From positions 1-54,608 of the forward strand of contig JAJECE010000110.1 of NCBI GenBank assembly GCA_022822185.1: DNA of 54,608 bases. The letters are read 5' to 3'. Of this stretch, positions 9,987 through 19,310 are shown in pieces; the stretch's first letter is position 1, and every line of letters starts with the position of its first letter. A model generated the notes under the pieces. That model was not told the origin of the DNA. It made no database searches and worked only from the letters and a program-made list of their open reading frames with translations. The position numbers and the translations under genes are program-made. This stretch comes from Rhodothermales bacterium. GTDB taxonomy: Bacteria; Bacteroidota; Rhodothermia; Rhodothermales; Bin80.

Positions 9987-11159
9987 ATGAAATTTCAATC
10001 TATCCTGCTGCTCGCCTGCCTCTTCTGGTTTGCGTGTGCAAGCCCGCAGGGGAACTCCGACAGCGGTGAACCCGCCCCTGCGCCCCCTGAAACCAAACTT
10101 GTAGAGGTGCTGCAATTGACCCCGACAGCGTTCAATGAGGTTATTGAACTAACCGGTACGGTTGAAGCAAAGCATGATGTTGTGGTCGCGTCAAAAACGA
10201 CCGGTACGCTGGAAACCATTGCATCACTCGGACAAAGCGTCCGCGCTGGAGATGTGGTGGCCCGTACAGAAGATGAACTGATCCGTGCCAGTGTGGCACA
10301 GGCCGAAGCACAGGTCCATAACGCCGAAGCCGGCCTGAAAATCGCCGAAGACAGCTACGTCAGGCAGCAGCCCCTGTTTGCCGATTCGATTATCAGTCCC
10401 CTGGAGTATACCCGTCTGGAAAGTTCCCTGGAACAGGCAAGGGCCGCCTTGGCACAATCGCAGGCGATCTACAAACAGGCTGCACGACAATTGGACTACA
10501 CCTCCATTCAAGCACCCATTTACGGAAAAGTGGAGGCGCACTATGTGGAGCCGGGCGAGCAGGTGGTTCCCGGCACACAAGTCCTGCGCCTGGTCAATGC
10601 CCGGAATATCCAGATTACCGCCGGTGTCCCGGAGCGCTATGCCGGAGACATTGAAGTCGGAACCCCCGCAGAAATCCGTCTCCCGACCGCAGGAATCGCA
10701 TCCCGCACCGGGCAGGTCACCTTTGCAGGAAGCGTCATTGATCCGGCCAGCCGATCCTTTGAAGTCAATATTGAGGTGGAGAACTCAGACGAAAAACTGA
10801 AGCCGGAAATGATCGCAGAACTGGCCATTGTGCGGCAAACCATCGAACACGCACTGGTCATCCCCGGCAACGTCGTTACCCGAACCGAAAATGGTCTGTC
10901 AGTTTTTGTCGTGGAAAACCAGGACGGGAATCTCATTGTCCAGTTGCGGGTGGTCTCCGTGGGAGCCGAATATGCAAACCAGATGGTGATTACCCATGGT
11001 CTGTCTGCCAATGAGCAAGTCGTCGTTCGCGGACAATCGACACTGGCAGATCAGGATCTGATCACCATTGATCAGACCTTCACGGAACTGGACGAATATG
11101 GAGTCCCCATCTTCGGACGCTCCTCCGATGCAATCCCCGCTACAGAGATTGAATTGTAA
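9987..11159 (+). CDS. RND efflux periplasmic adaptor (membrane fusion lipoprotein)
   Basis: A 390-residue HlyD/AcrA-type adaptor. The N-terminus has a short hydrophobic stretch ending in a lipobox (WFACAS, lipidated Cys at residue 17), so it should be anchored to a membrane by a lipid. The barrel-sandwich/lipoyl halves (near VVASKTTGTLETI and YTSIQAPIYGKVEAHYVEPG) flank a coiled-coil hairpin rich in alanine and glutamine, and a beta-barrel plus membrane-proximal domain follow. Its TAA stop overlaps the ATG of the RND permease by one base (TAATG), evidence for translational coupling. It connects the inner-membrane pump to the TolC-like channel. Confidence 0.9.
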   Translation: MKFQSILLLACLFWFACASPQGNSDSGEPAPAPPETKLVEVLQLTPTAFNEVIELTGTVEAKHDVVVASKTTGTLETIASLGQSVRAGDVVARTEDELIRASVAQAEAQVHNAEAGLKIAEDSYVRQQPLFADSIISPLEYTRLESSLEQARAALAQSQAIYKQAARQLDYTSIQAPIYGKVEAHYVEPGEQVVPGTQVLRLVNARNIQITAGVPERYAGDIEVGTPAEIRLPTAGIASRTGQVTFAGSVIDPASRSFEVNIEVENSDEKLKPEMIAELAIVRQTIEHALVIPGNVVTRTENGLSVFVVENQDGNLIVQLRVVSVGAEYANQMVITHGLSANEQVVVRGQSTLADQDLITIDQTFTELDEYGVPIFGRSSDAIPATEIEL

Positions 11160-14100
11160 TGAAAGTTACCGACCTTGCAATCAAGTACCGGCCAAGTGTG
11201 GCGATCCTGACGATCATGCTGACCGTGGGCGGGCTGGTCAGTTATCTCACGATCTCCAAAGAAGCCTTCCCCTCCATTGAAATCCCGACCGTGGTCGTCA
11301 CCACCATCTATCCGGGTGCCAGTCCGAGTGATATTGAATCTCTGGTAACCCGGATCATTGAGGAGGAAATTCAAACCGTGTCGGATATCGAAGAAATTCG
11401 ATCCACTTCGGTGCGGGGAGTCTCCACGATCATCATTGAGTTTACAACGGATGTATCAATTGATTTTGCCTATCAACGCGTTCGGGACAAGGTTCAGATT
11501 GCCAAACCCCGCCTCCCCGGTGACATTGAGGAGCCCGTTGTCAGTGAGTTTGATGTGGAGGATATCCCCATCATGAGCATTAACCTTGCCGGAGCATTCA
11601 CAGTTACACAACTAAAAGACATCGCGGAGGATCTGGGAGATGAGATTGAAAAAAGCCCGGACATTCTGGAAGTGGAACTCATTGGCACACTTGAGCAGGA
11701 AGTCAAAGTGGACGTTAATATTCGTGCACTGCAGGGATACGATCTTACGTTCTCCGACCTCATTGAAACGATCAACTCCGAAAACTCAAATACCCCGGGA
11801 GGTACGATTCGCGTGGACAGCAGAGACTACATTGTGCGGATTGACGGGGAGTTCCGGGATGTGAAAAGAGAAATTGAAGAACTGGTTCTAAAGAGTCCGA
11901 ATGGCTTCCCGGTGTATGTCCGGGATGTCGCCGAGGTCTATCTGGGTTTCAAGGAACGCTCCACCTATTCCAGACTGCAGCTGCTTCAGGAAGAGGAGGG
12001 CAAACGCCTGATCCGTCTGGCCGAGACAGGGAGTTATCCGGTTATTACCCTCAACGTAAAAAAGCGCAGCGGTGCAAATATCCTGGATACGGCAGACGAA
12101 ATCCGTACGACCCTTGACGAATTTCCACTGCCGACCGGAACCCAGGTGGTCGTGACCGGCGATCAGAGCGATCAGGTTCAGGAGCTTGTGAACGACCTCG
12201 AAAACAATATCATCAGCGGACTGATCTTTGTCGTACTTGTGCTGCTGTTCTTCCTGGGGGTTCGGACGGCGACGCTGGTAGGCATTGCAATTCCCCTCTC
12301 CATGTTCCTCACCTTTCTGGTCTTCCAGGTCATTGGACAGGAATTAAACTTTGTCATCCTCTTTTCTCTGATTATTGCCCTCGGCATGCTGGTGGATAAT
12401 GCGGTCGTGATCGTGGAAAACATCTATCGCTACCGGGAACTCGGCCACTCCCGATTTGAGGCTGCGAAGCTGGGAACGGGGGAGGTTGGCAGCGCCGTCG
12501 TTGCCTCCACGGCAACCACCGTGGCCGTCTTCATTCCAATGCTGTTCTGGCCGGGGATTACCGGAGAGTTTATGGGATACCTTCCCATGACACTCATCAT
12601 TACGCTGTCGTGTTCGCTGTTTGTTGCCATTGTGATTAACCCGGTCATCACCGGCTATTTCGTTCGGCTGGATACCGATCCAAAAATGCGTTTCTCTCTG
12701 GCGCTCCGGACGGTTTTGTCTGCCTTCTTTGCCGGGGTGGTTCTGGTCATTGGACTTGCGAACTGGCAGACGATTCTGGTACTTTCCATTGCCGTCCCCA
12801 TCCTGATGCTTGCACATCGGTACTGTTTCAGTCCAATCACCAAAGGCTTTGTTGGACAGGCACTGCCGAATCTGATTATCTGGTATCGTGGATTCCTGAG
12901 CACACAACTGCAACGTGAATACGAGGTCAAATCTTCCGTATTCCTTCATAAACGGCTATGGCTCAGTGCGGTCATTGTCTACGCTCTCGGTCTGGCAGTG
13001 GCCGTTTCCAGCACCTTTATGAGTACGCCAGACGGAGGCCCTTCCCCCCTGCTCGGCATCTCTGCTCTCTTTGGATTTGGGGTCATTGTGCTCCTGATTA
13101 CCACCGTCATCCGTACTCCGAACCCCTATCTTCAAAACTCATTCTGCTTTCTTGCACTGATGCTGGGGATCATCCTGTCCATCATTGGCGGTATTGCACT
13201 TGGATTAACCAATACAGCGGCTGGAACCATCATTCTTTATCCTGCAGCGATCCTGTTCGTAACGGGCATCCTCATGGTACTGCTCCACTGCGTTGAAGTT
13301 GTGTATCTCAATGGCCTCACCAGCATAAAGGCAGGCGGTCTGTTTGCGCTCTTATCCTCTTCCATCCTAGGGTTGATGGCATTGATTCGTGGAGCAGAAT
13401 TGCAGACAATCTTCATTCTGCTCAGCCTGCCCGCAATCATTATGGCAGTCGGGGCAGCCGGTTATTTCCTGAATGGACGGGTACTGAAGCAGCGAACCAG
13501 TCTGCTCCTGACCGACAACCGTGCCCGGCTGTTAGTCTGTGTAGCCGGTGGGTTTGTGTCCATCATCATGCTGTTTGCCGCCGCTCCAACGGGGGTTGAG
13601 TTCTTCCCGGATACCGATCCGAATATCATTACCGTCGACCTGGAACTCCCGCTGGGAACGCACCTGGAAGAAACCAATAAGGTGACCCAGGTTGCACAGT
13701 CCAGCATCAATTCACTTCTGGAAGAAAATCAGGCAGATCAGAACAACATCAAGAGTATCCTTGTAAATGTGGGGACCAGCAGCGGCGGAGGGGATTTGAT
13801 GGGAGGCGGCCCCGGCAGTCCGGAGAGTTCGGTTCTGACCTTAAATGTGGTCGACTACGGGAATCGGCCGGAAACAAGCCGTAATACACTTCAAAGGCTT
13901 CGCGAATCGCTCCGGGGGATTCCGGGGGTGATTTTTGAAATCAATAAAGACAATGCGGGGCCTCCCGTCGGTAAACCCGTGAATATTGAAATCACGGGAC
14001 CTGATTTTTCGGAGATCACGCGAATCACGGAAGAAGTTACTGCATCGCTTCGCCAGGCATCACAGGATAATACGATTCCGCTCCTGGTGGACATTAATAA

Positions 14101-15190
14101 TAACCTGAATACTGGACGCCCACAGATTCAGGTCCAGATTGACCGTGAGCGAGCCGCCCGCCTTGGGCTGGATTCGCGTAAGGTCAGCAATGTCGTTCGT
14201 TCTGCGATCCAGGGTAGTGAAGCGACCAAGTATCGTGCGGGAGAGGATGAATACGATGTGACCGTACGCCTGAAAGAGGATCAGCGCGCCAGCCTGGAGG
14301 CACTGGATGCCCTGACCGTTCTGCATGAGGGCACACAGATCCCGCTGTCTTCCATTGCGAATTTTGAGATTGGAGGCGGATATGGATCAATCACTCGACT
14401 GGATCTGAATCGTGTCGCTACTGTGACCGGTGATGTCGTGGCAGGTGCCAATGGTGCGGCCGTATTGCAGCAGGTACAGGCCCATCTGCAGGGATATCAG
14501 GACGCAATGCTGCCTGGCTATCAACTGTCCTACACAGGGGAAAGTGAGGATCAGGCAGAAGCCTTTGGATTTTTGCAGACAGCCATGGGGATTGGGGTTG
14601 CCGCCATCACGCTCATCCTGATTGCACAGTTCAACAGCATCATTGTCCCGATCATTATTATGTTAGCGGTCGTCCTTGGACTCATTGGAGTACTCCTGGG
14701 ATTAATTCTTACCCGTACCCCGTTCGGGTTGATGACCTTTATCGGCCTCATCAGCCTGGCAGGCATTGTGGTAAATAATAACATCGTGCTGATTGACTAC
14801 ATCAACCAGTTACGTGACCGAGGAAAAGATAAACTGCAAGCCATCGTTGAAGGAGGGGCAACCCGTCTTCGACCGGTACTGCTCACTTTTTTGACTACAG
14901 TGATCGGGCTGGTTCCCCTCACGTTCGGCCTCAACATAGACTTTGTCGGATTGTTGGCGGACCTGGCCCCCAATATTCAGTTTGGATCCCAGAACACTCA
15001 ATTCTGGGGGCCCATGGGAATTGCAATTATCAGCGGGTTGTCTTTTTCAACCTTCCTGACTCTGGTCATCGTGCCGGTCATGTATTCTGCCTTTGATTCC
15101 TGGTTCTTCCTCTTCTTCAGCGGGCAGTTCATTTTCAAACCGCAACGAGACAAAGAAGCCGTCCACCGGGATAGAAGAAAATGGCGCTAA
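11159..15190 (+). CDS. RND efflux permease, HAE1-like, with enlarged membrane region
   Basis: Inner-membrane proton-driven pump of the AcrB/HAE1 superfamily. Recognisable parts are the N-terminal IKYRPSVAILTIML helix, porter-domain segments (YPGASPSDIE, ERAARLGL), the TM4 proton-relay region LGMLVDNAVVIVENIYRY and the C-terminal half with VVNNNIVLIDYIN. At 1343 residues it is about 300 longer than a typical AcrB. The excess lies at about residues 515-800, between the first six-helix bundle and the second porter domain, and is mostly hydrophobic: several additional predicted membrane spans. The frame is intact, so this looks like a genuine family variant. Substrate class cannot be told. Confidence 0.88.
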   Translation: MKVTDLAIKYRPSVAILTIMLTVGGLVSYLTISKEAFPSIEIPTVVVTTIYPGASPSDIESLVTRIIEEEIQTVSDIEEIRSTSVRGVSTIIIEFTTDVSIDFAYQRVRDKVQIAKPRLPGDIEEPVVSEFDVEDIPIMSINLAGAFTVTQLKDIAEDLGDEIEKSPDILEVELIGTLEQEVKVDVNIRALQGYDLTFSDLIETINSENSNTPGGTIRVDSRDYIVRIDGEFRDVKREIEELVLKSPNGFPVYVRDVAEVYLGFKERSTYSRLQLLQEEEGKRLIRLAETGSYPVITLNVKKRSGANILDTADEIRTTLDEFPLPTGTQVVVTGDQSDQVQELVNDLENNIISGLIFVVLVLLFFLGVRTATLVGIAIPLSMFLTFLVFQVIGQELNFVILFSLIIALGMLVDNAVVIVENIYRYRELGHSRFEAAKLGTGEVGSAVVASTATTVAVFIPMLFWPGITGEFMGYLPMTLIITLSCSLFVAIVINPVITGYFVRLDTDPKMRFSLALRTVLSAFFAGVVLVIGLANWQTILVLSIAVPILMLAHRYCFSPITKGFVGQALPNLIIWYRGFLSTQLQREYEVKSSVFLHKRLWLSAVIVYALGLAVAVSSTFMSTPDGGPSPLLGISALFGFGVIVLLITTVIRTPNPYLQNSFCFLALMLGIILSIIGGIALGLTNTAAGTIILYPAAILFVTGILMVLLHCVEVVYLNGLTSIKAGGLFALLSSSILGLMALIRGAELQTIFILLSLPAIIMAVGAAGYFLNGRVLKQRTSLLLTDNRARLLVCVAGGFVSIIMLFAAAPTGVEFFPDTDPNIITVDLELPLGTHLEETNKVTQVAQSSINSLLEENQADQNNIKSILVNVGTSSGGGDLMGGGPGSPESSVLTLNVVDYGNRPETSRNTLQRLRESLRGIPGVIFEINKDNAGPPVGKPVNIEITGPDFSEITRITEEVTASLRQASQDNTIPLLVDINNNLNTGRPQIQVQIDRERAARLGLDSRKVSNVVRSAIQGSEATKYRAGEDEYDVTVRLKEDQRASLEALDALTVLHEGTQIPLSSIANFEIGGGYGSITRLDLNRVATVTGDVVAGANGAAVLQQVQAHLQGYQDAMLPGYQLSYTGESEDQAEAFGFLQTAMGIGVAAITLILIAQFNSIIVPIIIMLAVVLGLIGVLLGLILTRTPFGLMTFIGLISLAGIVVNNNIVLIDYINQLRDRGKDKLQAIVEGGATRLRPVLLTFLTTVIGLVPLTFGLNIDFVGLLADLAPNIQFGSQNTQFWGPMGIAIISGLSFSTFLTLVIVPVMYSAFDSWFFLFFSGQFIFKPQRDKEAVHRDRRKWR

Positions 15191-15199
15191 CCCATCGCT

Positions 15200-15241
15200 G
15201 CCTGCTCCAAAATCCCGGCAGCAGGCCTGGAAGTTTTTTTG
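15200..15241 (+). terminator. Rho-independent terminator after the efflux operon
   Basis: GCCTGCT (15200-15206) pairs with AGCAGGC (15220-15226) in a seven-base-pair stem, followed after eight bases by a run of seven to eight T. It starts nine bases after the RND permease stop codon, the expected place to end the tolC-adaptor-RND transcript before mpl. Confidence 0.6.
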
Positions 15242-15336
15242 TCCACCATATGCGGCCGGTTATGTGCCCTGTGAGTGAACCTGTCCGATTCCCGCTTGCT
15301 CAATCATGAAAAAACTGCAATGATGCAGCCTGCCGG

Positions 15337-16803
15337 ATGAGAAACCTGTCGGATTTTGCGGATGCAGATCTGCGAATTTTTGATCGCCCCCCTCCGAATC
15401 CTGACACAAAGGACATCTACATGATCGGGATTTGCGGCACAGGAATGGGGTCGCTGGCGGGCCTGCTTCATGAAGCAGGGTACGCGGTACGCGGATCGGA
15501 CAGCGGGGTCTATCCCCCGATGAGCACATTTCTGGAGAATCAGGGGATTCCGGTCTGCGATGGCTATTCCGAAAAAAATCTCATTCCCAGACCTGACTTG
15601 GTTATTCCCGGGAATGCGTGCGTACCGACACATCCCGAAGCAACGCTGGCCCGGCAGCAATCCCTGCCGCAATTGTCTCTGCCGGAGGCGCTCCATCACT
15701 TCTTTCTGCAAGACCGCCGAAGCCTGGTCGTTGCGGGAACACACGGAAAAACCACCACCACCGGAATGCTGGTCCACCTGCTGCGCAGTGCAGGGCGGGA
15801 TCCCGGATTTCTGATCGGAGGTGTACTCCAGGATCTTGAGCAAAGCTTCGCCATTGGAACTGCGCCACAGTTCGTGATTGAAGGAGATGAATATGACAGT
15901 GCCTATTTTGATAAGAAGCCGAAATTTTTACATTATGCGCCCCAGGTTGCCATTGTAACCTCGATGGAATTTGATCACGCAGACATCTATGCATCCTGGA
16001 AAGAATATCAGGAAGCCTTTGAAGCCTTCACGGATTTGATCCCTCCCGACGGCCTCCTGGTCCTGTCGGGGGACGATCCCGCTGCCGCGAAATTAAGCAC
16101 CTCTGCAGCGCCGGTGCTCACCTATGGACTGACCCCATGTCACGATGTCACCGGACAGGTGACCCATACTTCGGATCAAGGAGTGGAATTCAATCTGCAC
16201 TTCCAGAAACAGGATCTCGGATCAATGCGGCTTCCCATGAGCGGCAGCCACAACCTCCGCAATGCACTGGCTGCCAGCACCGTGGCCCTGCATGAAGGGT
16301 TAACCCGGAGCGAAATCGCCTATGGACTCGCCTCGTTCCCTGGAGTCAAGCGCCGCCAGGAAATCCTCGGCGAGCCGGGCGGCATTCTGGTCGTGGATGA
16401 TTTTGCGCATCATCCCACTGCCGTACATGCGACGATTCAGGCAGCAAAAGAGCGGTGGCCCGGCCGGCGGTTACTGGCGGTCTTTGAGCCTCGCTCCAAT
16501 TCCAGCCGCCGAAAAGTATTTGAGGTTCCCTATGGGGACGCATTCCACGAAGCGTCCAGGGCCTACCTGTGCGCCCCACCCTTCCGTCACAATGATGTGC
16601 AGGGACACTTCATGGATATTCAGGCCGTCCTGCAGCGGATCCGGGTTACGGGCACCCATGCCGAATCCTTTGTATCTGCTCCAACGTTACTTGAGGCCCT
16701 TCTCAAGGATGCACAATCTGGAGATGTAATCCTGATCATGAGTAACGGGAGTTTCAGCGGACTCCATCAAAAATTATTGACGGCCCTCTCCCAAGGGGCC
16801 TAA
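15337..16803 (+). CDS. mpl: UDP-MurNAc:L-Ala-gamma-D-Glu-meso-DAP ligase
   Basis: Murein-recycling ligase that attaches the recovered tripeptide to UDP-MurNAc in the cytoplasm. Family marks are the Rossmann start YMIGICGTGMGSLAGLL, the ATP-binding THGKTTTT (about residues 138-145), VIEGDEYDSAYFDKKPK with the Mpl-type aspartate-rich loop, and VVDDFAHHPTAV. The EGDEYDSA segment and length of 488 residues separate it from MurC. The start ATG at 15337 leaves about 25 residues before the Rossmann fold, slightly long but without a better alternative. ccmF begins seven bases after the stop. The peptidoglycan function is clear; no direct link to ccmF is apparent beyond spacing. Confidence 0.9.
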   Translation: MRNLSDFADADLRIFDRPPPNPDTKDIYMIGICGTGMGSLAGLLHEAGYAVRGSDSGVYPPMSTFLENQGIPVCDGYSEKNLIPRPDLVIPGNACVPTHPEATLARQQSLPQLSLPEALHHFFLQDRRSLVVAGTHGKTTTTGMLVHLLRSAGRDPGFLIGGVLQDLEQSFAIGTAPQFVIEGDEYDSAYFDKKPKFLHYAPQVAIVTSMEFDHADIYASWKEYQEAFEAFTDLIPPDGLLVLSGDDPAAAKLSTSAAPVLTYGLTPCHDVTGQVTHTSDQGVEFNLHFQKQDLGSMRLPMSGSHNLRNALAASTVALHEGLTRSEIAYGLASFPGVKRRQEILGEPGGILVVDDFAHHPTAVHATIQAAKERWPGRRLLAVFEPRSNSSRRKVFEVPYGDAFHEASRAYLCAPPFRHNDVQGHFMDIQAVLQRIRVTGTHAESFVSAPTLLEALLKDAQSGDVILIMSNGSFSGLHQKLLTALSQGA

Positions 16804-16809
16804 CGGTAC

Positions 16810-19218
16810 ATGCCAGGGATCATTGGACACATACTGATTCTGACTGCTTTTGTGAGTTGTATCCTGGCAGTCTTTGCCTTCTATCAGGCGGCGCAGCAGG
16901 ACCAGCCCGGTCAGACATTTTTCCGTCTGGGAAAAGCACTGTGGGGCGTGATGACGCTCTGTCTCTTCAGTGCCTGGCTGCTTCTGATTGTGCTCATTGC
17001 GACCCACCAGTTCCAGTACAATTATGTCTGGGCCCATTCCTCCCGGGATCTACCCTTCCATTTTCTGTTCTCTGCCAGCTGGGAGGGACAGGAGGGGTCA
17101 TTCCTGCTTTGGATCATCATGAACTGCCTGATGGGGCTTGCACTCATCCGATGGGCGGCACCGGATTACAAAGCCGGGGTCATGGCAGTGGTGTCCTTCT
17201 GCCAGTTTTTCCTTCTTACGATGATCACAGGCCTCCGTCTTGGTCCCCTAGAGATCGGCGCGGCCCCTTTTTCGACGATTGCAGAAGCGAACCCGGATGC
17301 ACCTATTTTTCAGTCCAATCCCGACTTTGTACCTGCGGACGGAACCGGACTCAATGACCTCTTGCAGAACTACTGGATGGTAATCCATCCGCCGATGCTC
17401 TTTGTTGGGTTCACGACCATGATTGCTCCCTTTGCCTTTGCGGTGGTTGCGTTGTGGAAACGACGGTATACGAAGTGGGTACGACCGGCACTCCCCTGGA
17501 CACTGATCAGCGTCATGTGCCTCGGCGTAGGTATTGCGATGGGCGGCTACTGGGCCTATGAGACGCTGAACTTTGGTGGCTACTGGGCCTGGGACCCTGT
17601 GGAAAATTCTTCGTTTGTCCCCTGGCTGATTGGCATTGCGGCCGTTCATCTGATGCTCATTCAGCGCAAGGGAGGGATTGGCCACAAAGCCGCGCTCTTT
17701 CTGTCCATTCTGGCCTATATGCTGGTTGTCTACTCAACCTTCCTGACGCGAAGCGGGATCCTGGGAGATGCCTCTGTCCATGCATTCGTTGATCTCGGTC
17801 TCTATAACCAGCTCCTGGTCTGGATTCTGGCGATGGGGCTTTTGGGGTTTGGGCTGTTTGTCTGGCGCTACCGTGAACTCCCTGCTGCACAGCAGGAGGC
17901 ACATTTTCTGTCCCGTGAATTTCTGGTCTTTTCCGGGGCCGTGCTTGTAACCGTCGTTGCCGCGGTGGTCATCCTGGGAACCAGCGCCCCCATCTTTGGG
18001 AAAATTTTCCACAATGATCCGGCAACGGTCCCCATTGACTTTTATAATGACTGGACCCTGCCGCTCACAGTCGGGATTTTATTTCTGGCCGGGCTGGGAC
18101 AGCTTTTCTGGTGGACCAAAATGAGCATCCAGAAAATAAACCGTGTGCTGCTTTGGCCCGTACTTCTGGCCACCTTCAGTACCGTCCTCGTGCTGATCCT
18201 GACTCCCTTTGCCGCCGAAACCGCTGCCGATGGACGGACCTTCTGGGAGCGCCACGGCTACGGGATTCAGCTGATGCTGCTCCTGTTTGTGGCCTTCTTT
18301 GCTCTGTACGGAAATATTTCTGTACTCTGGCGCATTGGCCGGGGGAATCTGAAACTGGCCGGCGGCGCACTTGCCCATGTGGGGCTGGGCGTGATGGTCA
18401 TCGGGATTATTGCCTCCTCCGGCTTCAGCCGGAGCATCTCGGATGCGCCGCGCGGGAGTGACCGGGACAACTTTGTCGTCGAGCAGGGGCGACCTGTCCG
18501 GGTTGCCGGCTATGAGGTCTCCTATCTGGGAACCGAGCCCGGCGAGCGCGGACATACCCGCTTCGTGCTTGATTTTACGGATCCAGGCGGGCAATCCTTC
18601 CGCCTGAAACCCGTTGCCTATGAATCCAATACCGGCCAGTGGATCCAGCACCCGGACCTGAAGCCCTACTTTGAGAAGGATGTCTACGTTGCTGTGACAC
18701 CCCGGCAAATGCTGGACAGCGGGGATTCACAGAATGAACTTGTTCTGCGCAGGGGACAAAGTACACTCATCAATGATGGCACCCATCAGGTTACTTTCAC
18801 CGGATTTGATGCCGATGTGAATCTGTCCTCTCGTTTGAATGAAGGCGAAGTGGAACAAACTGAAATCGCTGTCGGGGCCGTACTGCAGGTTACCGATATA
18901 AGTACGAACCTGATGGAGGAGATCCTGCCGGTTTATGTGATCCGCACAGATCGCAGTGTGAATCCGATTGGTGCACAGTCCGGCGGGATTGGCTACTATT
19001 TTACAGGTATGAATGTGGACACCGGTGAGATTACCCTCCTGCTTGACGGTGCGACTGCAGCAGACTATGTCGTGGTGCAGGCACAGGAAAAGCCGGCCAT
19101 CAGCCTAGTCTGGATTGGAATTATCCTGCTCAGTGGCGGTTTTCTTTTGTCTGCCATCCGGCGGATGATGGACCTGCACTGGAACGCTTCCCGGAATAAC
19201 CAAGTCCCGATCATTTGA
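16810..19218 (+). CDS. ccmF: Cytochrome c maturation heme-lyase subunit CcmF
   Basis: An 802-residue polytopic inner-membrane protein that helps attach heme to apocytochrome c in the periplasm. The heme-binding WWD region is visible as GGYWAWDPVENSSFVPWL near residues 256-272, and the conserved early segment HSSRDLPFHFLFSASWEGQEGS near residue 80 matches the CcmF/CcsA family. About 14 hydrophobic segments are present, with a large soluble part near residues 550-760 and a last membrane helix at the C-terminus. CcmF is normally encoded with other ccm genes; none is seen here, so the rest of the system must be elsewhere. It ends with a TGA stop, showing that TGA is an ordinary stop codon in this genome. 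Confidence 0.9.
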   Translation: MPGIIGHILILTAFVSCILAVFAFYQAAQQDQPGQTFFRLGKALWGVMTLCLFSAWLLLIVLIATHQFQYNYVWAHSSRDLPFHFLFSASWEGQEGSFLLWIIMNCLMGLALIRWAAPDYKAGVMAVVSFCQFFLLTMITGLRLGPLEIGAAPFSTIAEANPDAPIFQSNPDFVPADGTGLNDLLQNYWMVIHPPMLFVGFTTMIAPFAFAVVALWKRRYTKWVRPALPWTLISVMCLGVGIAMGGYWAYETLNFGGYWAWDPVENSSFVPWLIGIAAVHLMLIQRKGGIGHKAALFLSILAYMLVVYSTFLTRSGILGDASVHAFVDLGLYNQLLVWILAMGLLGFGLFVWRYRELPAAQQEAHFLSREFLVFSGAVLVTVVAAVVILGTSAPIFGKIFHNDPATVPIDFYNDWTLPLTVGILFLAGLGQLFWWTKMSIQKINRVLLWPVLLATFSTVLVLILTPFAAETAADGRTFWERHGYGIQLMLLLFVAFFALYGNISVLWRIGRGNLKLAGGALAHVGLGVMVIGIIASSGFSRSISDAPRGSDRDNFVVEQGRPVRVAGYEVSYLGTEPGERGHTRFVLDFTDPGGQSFRLKPVAYESNTGQWIQHPDLKPYFEKDVYVAVTPRQMLDSGDSQNELVLRRGQSTLINDGTHQVTFTGFDADVNLSSRLNEGEVEQTEIAVGAVLQVTDISTNLMEEILPVYVIRTDRSVNPIGAQSGGIGYYFTGMNVDTGEITLLLDGATAADYVVVQAQEKPAISLVWIGIILLSGGFLLSAIRRMMDLHWNASRNNQVPII

Positions 19219-19310
19219 CATCTGTCTGGATACAAACTCTTATACTTCGTTTACAAAAAAGATTGTTTTGTGCCCAGGCATGAATAAACATCCTGATTCC
19301 TGTTTCCGAA

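Noticed and set aside
12344..12949. Long open frame on the minus strand within the RND permease gene
   Set aside because: It is the shadow of a strongly coding plus-strand gene; it has no motif and a composition rich in residues arising from reverse-frame reading.
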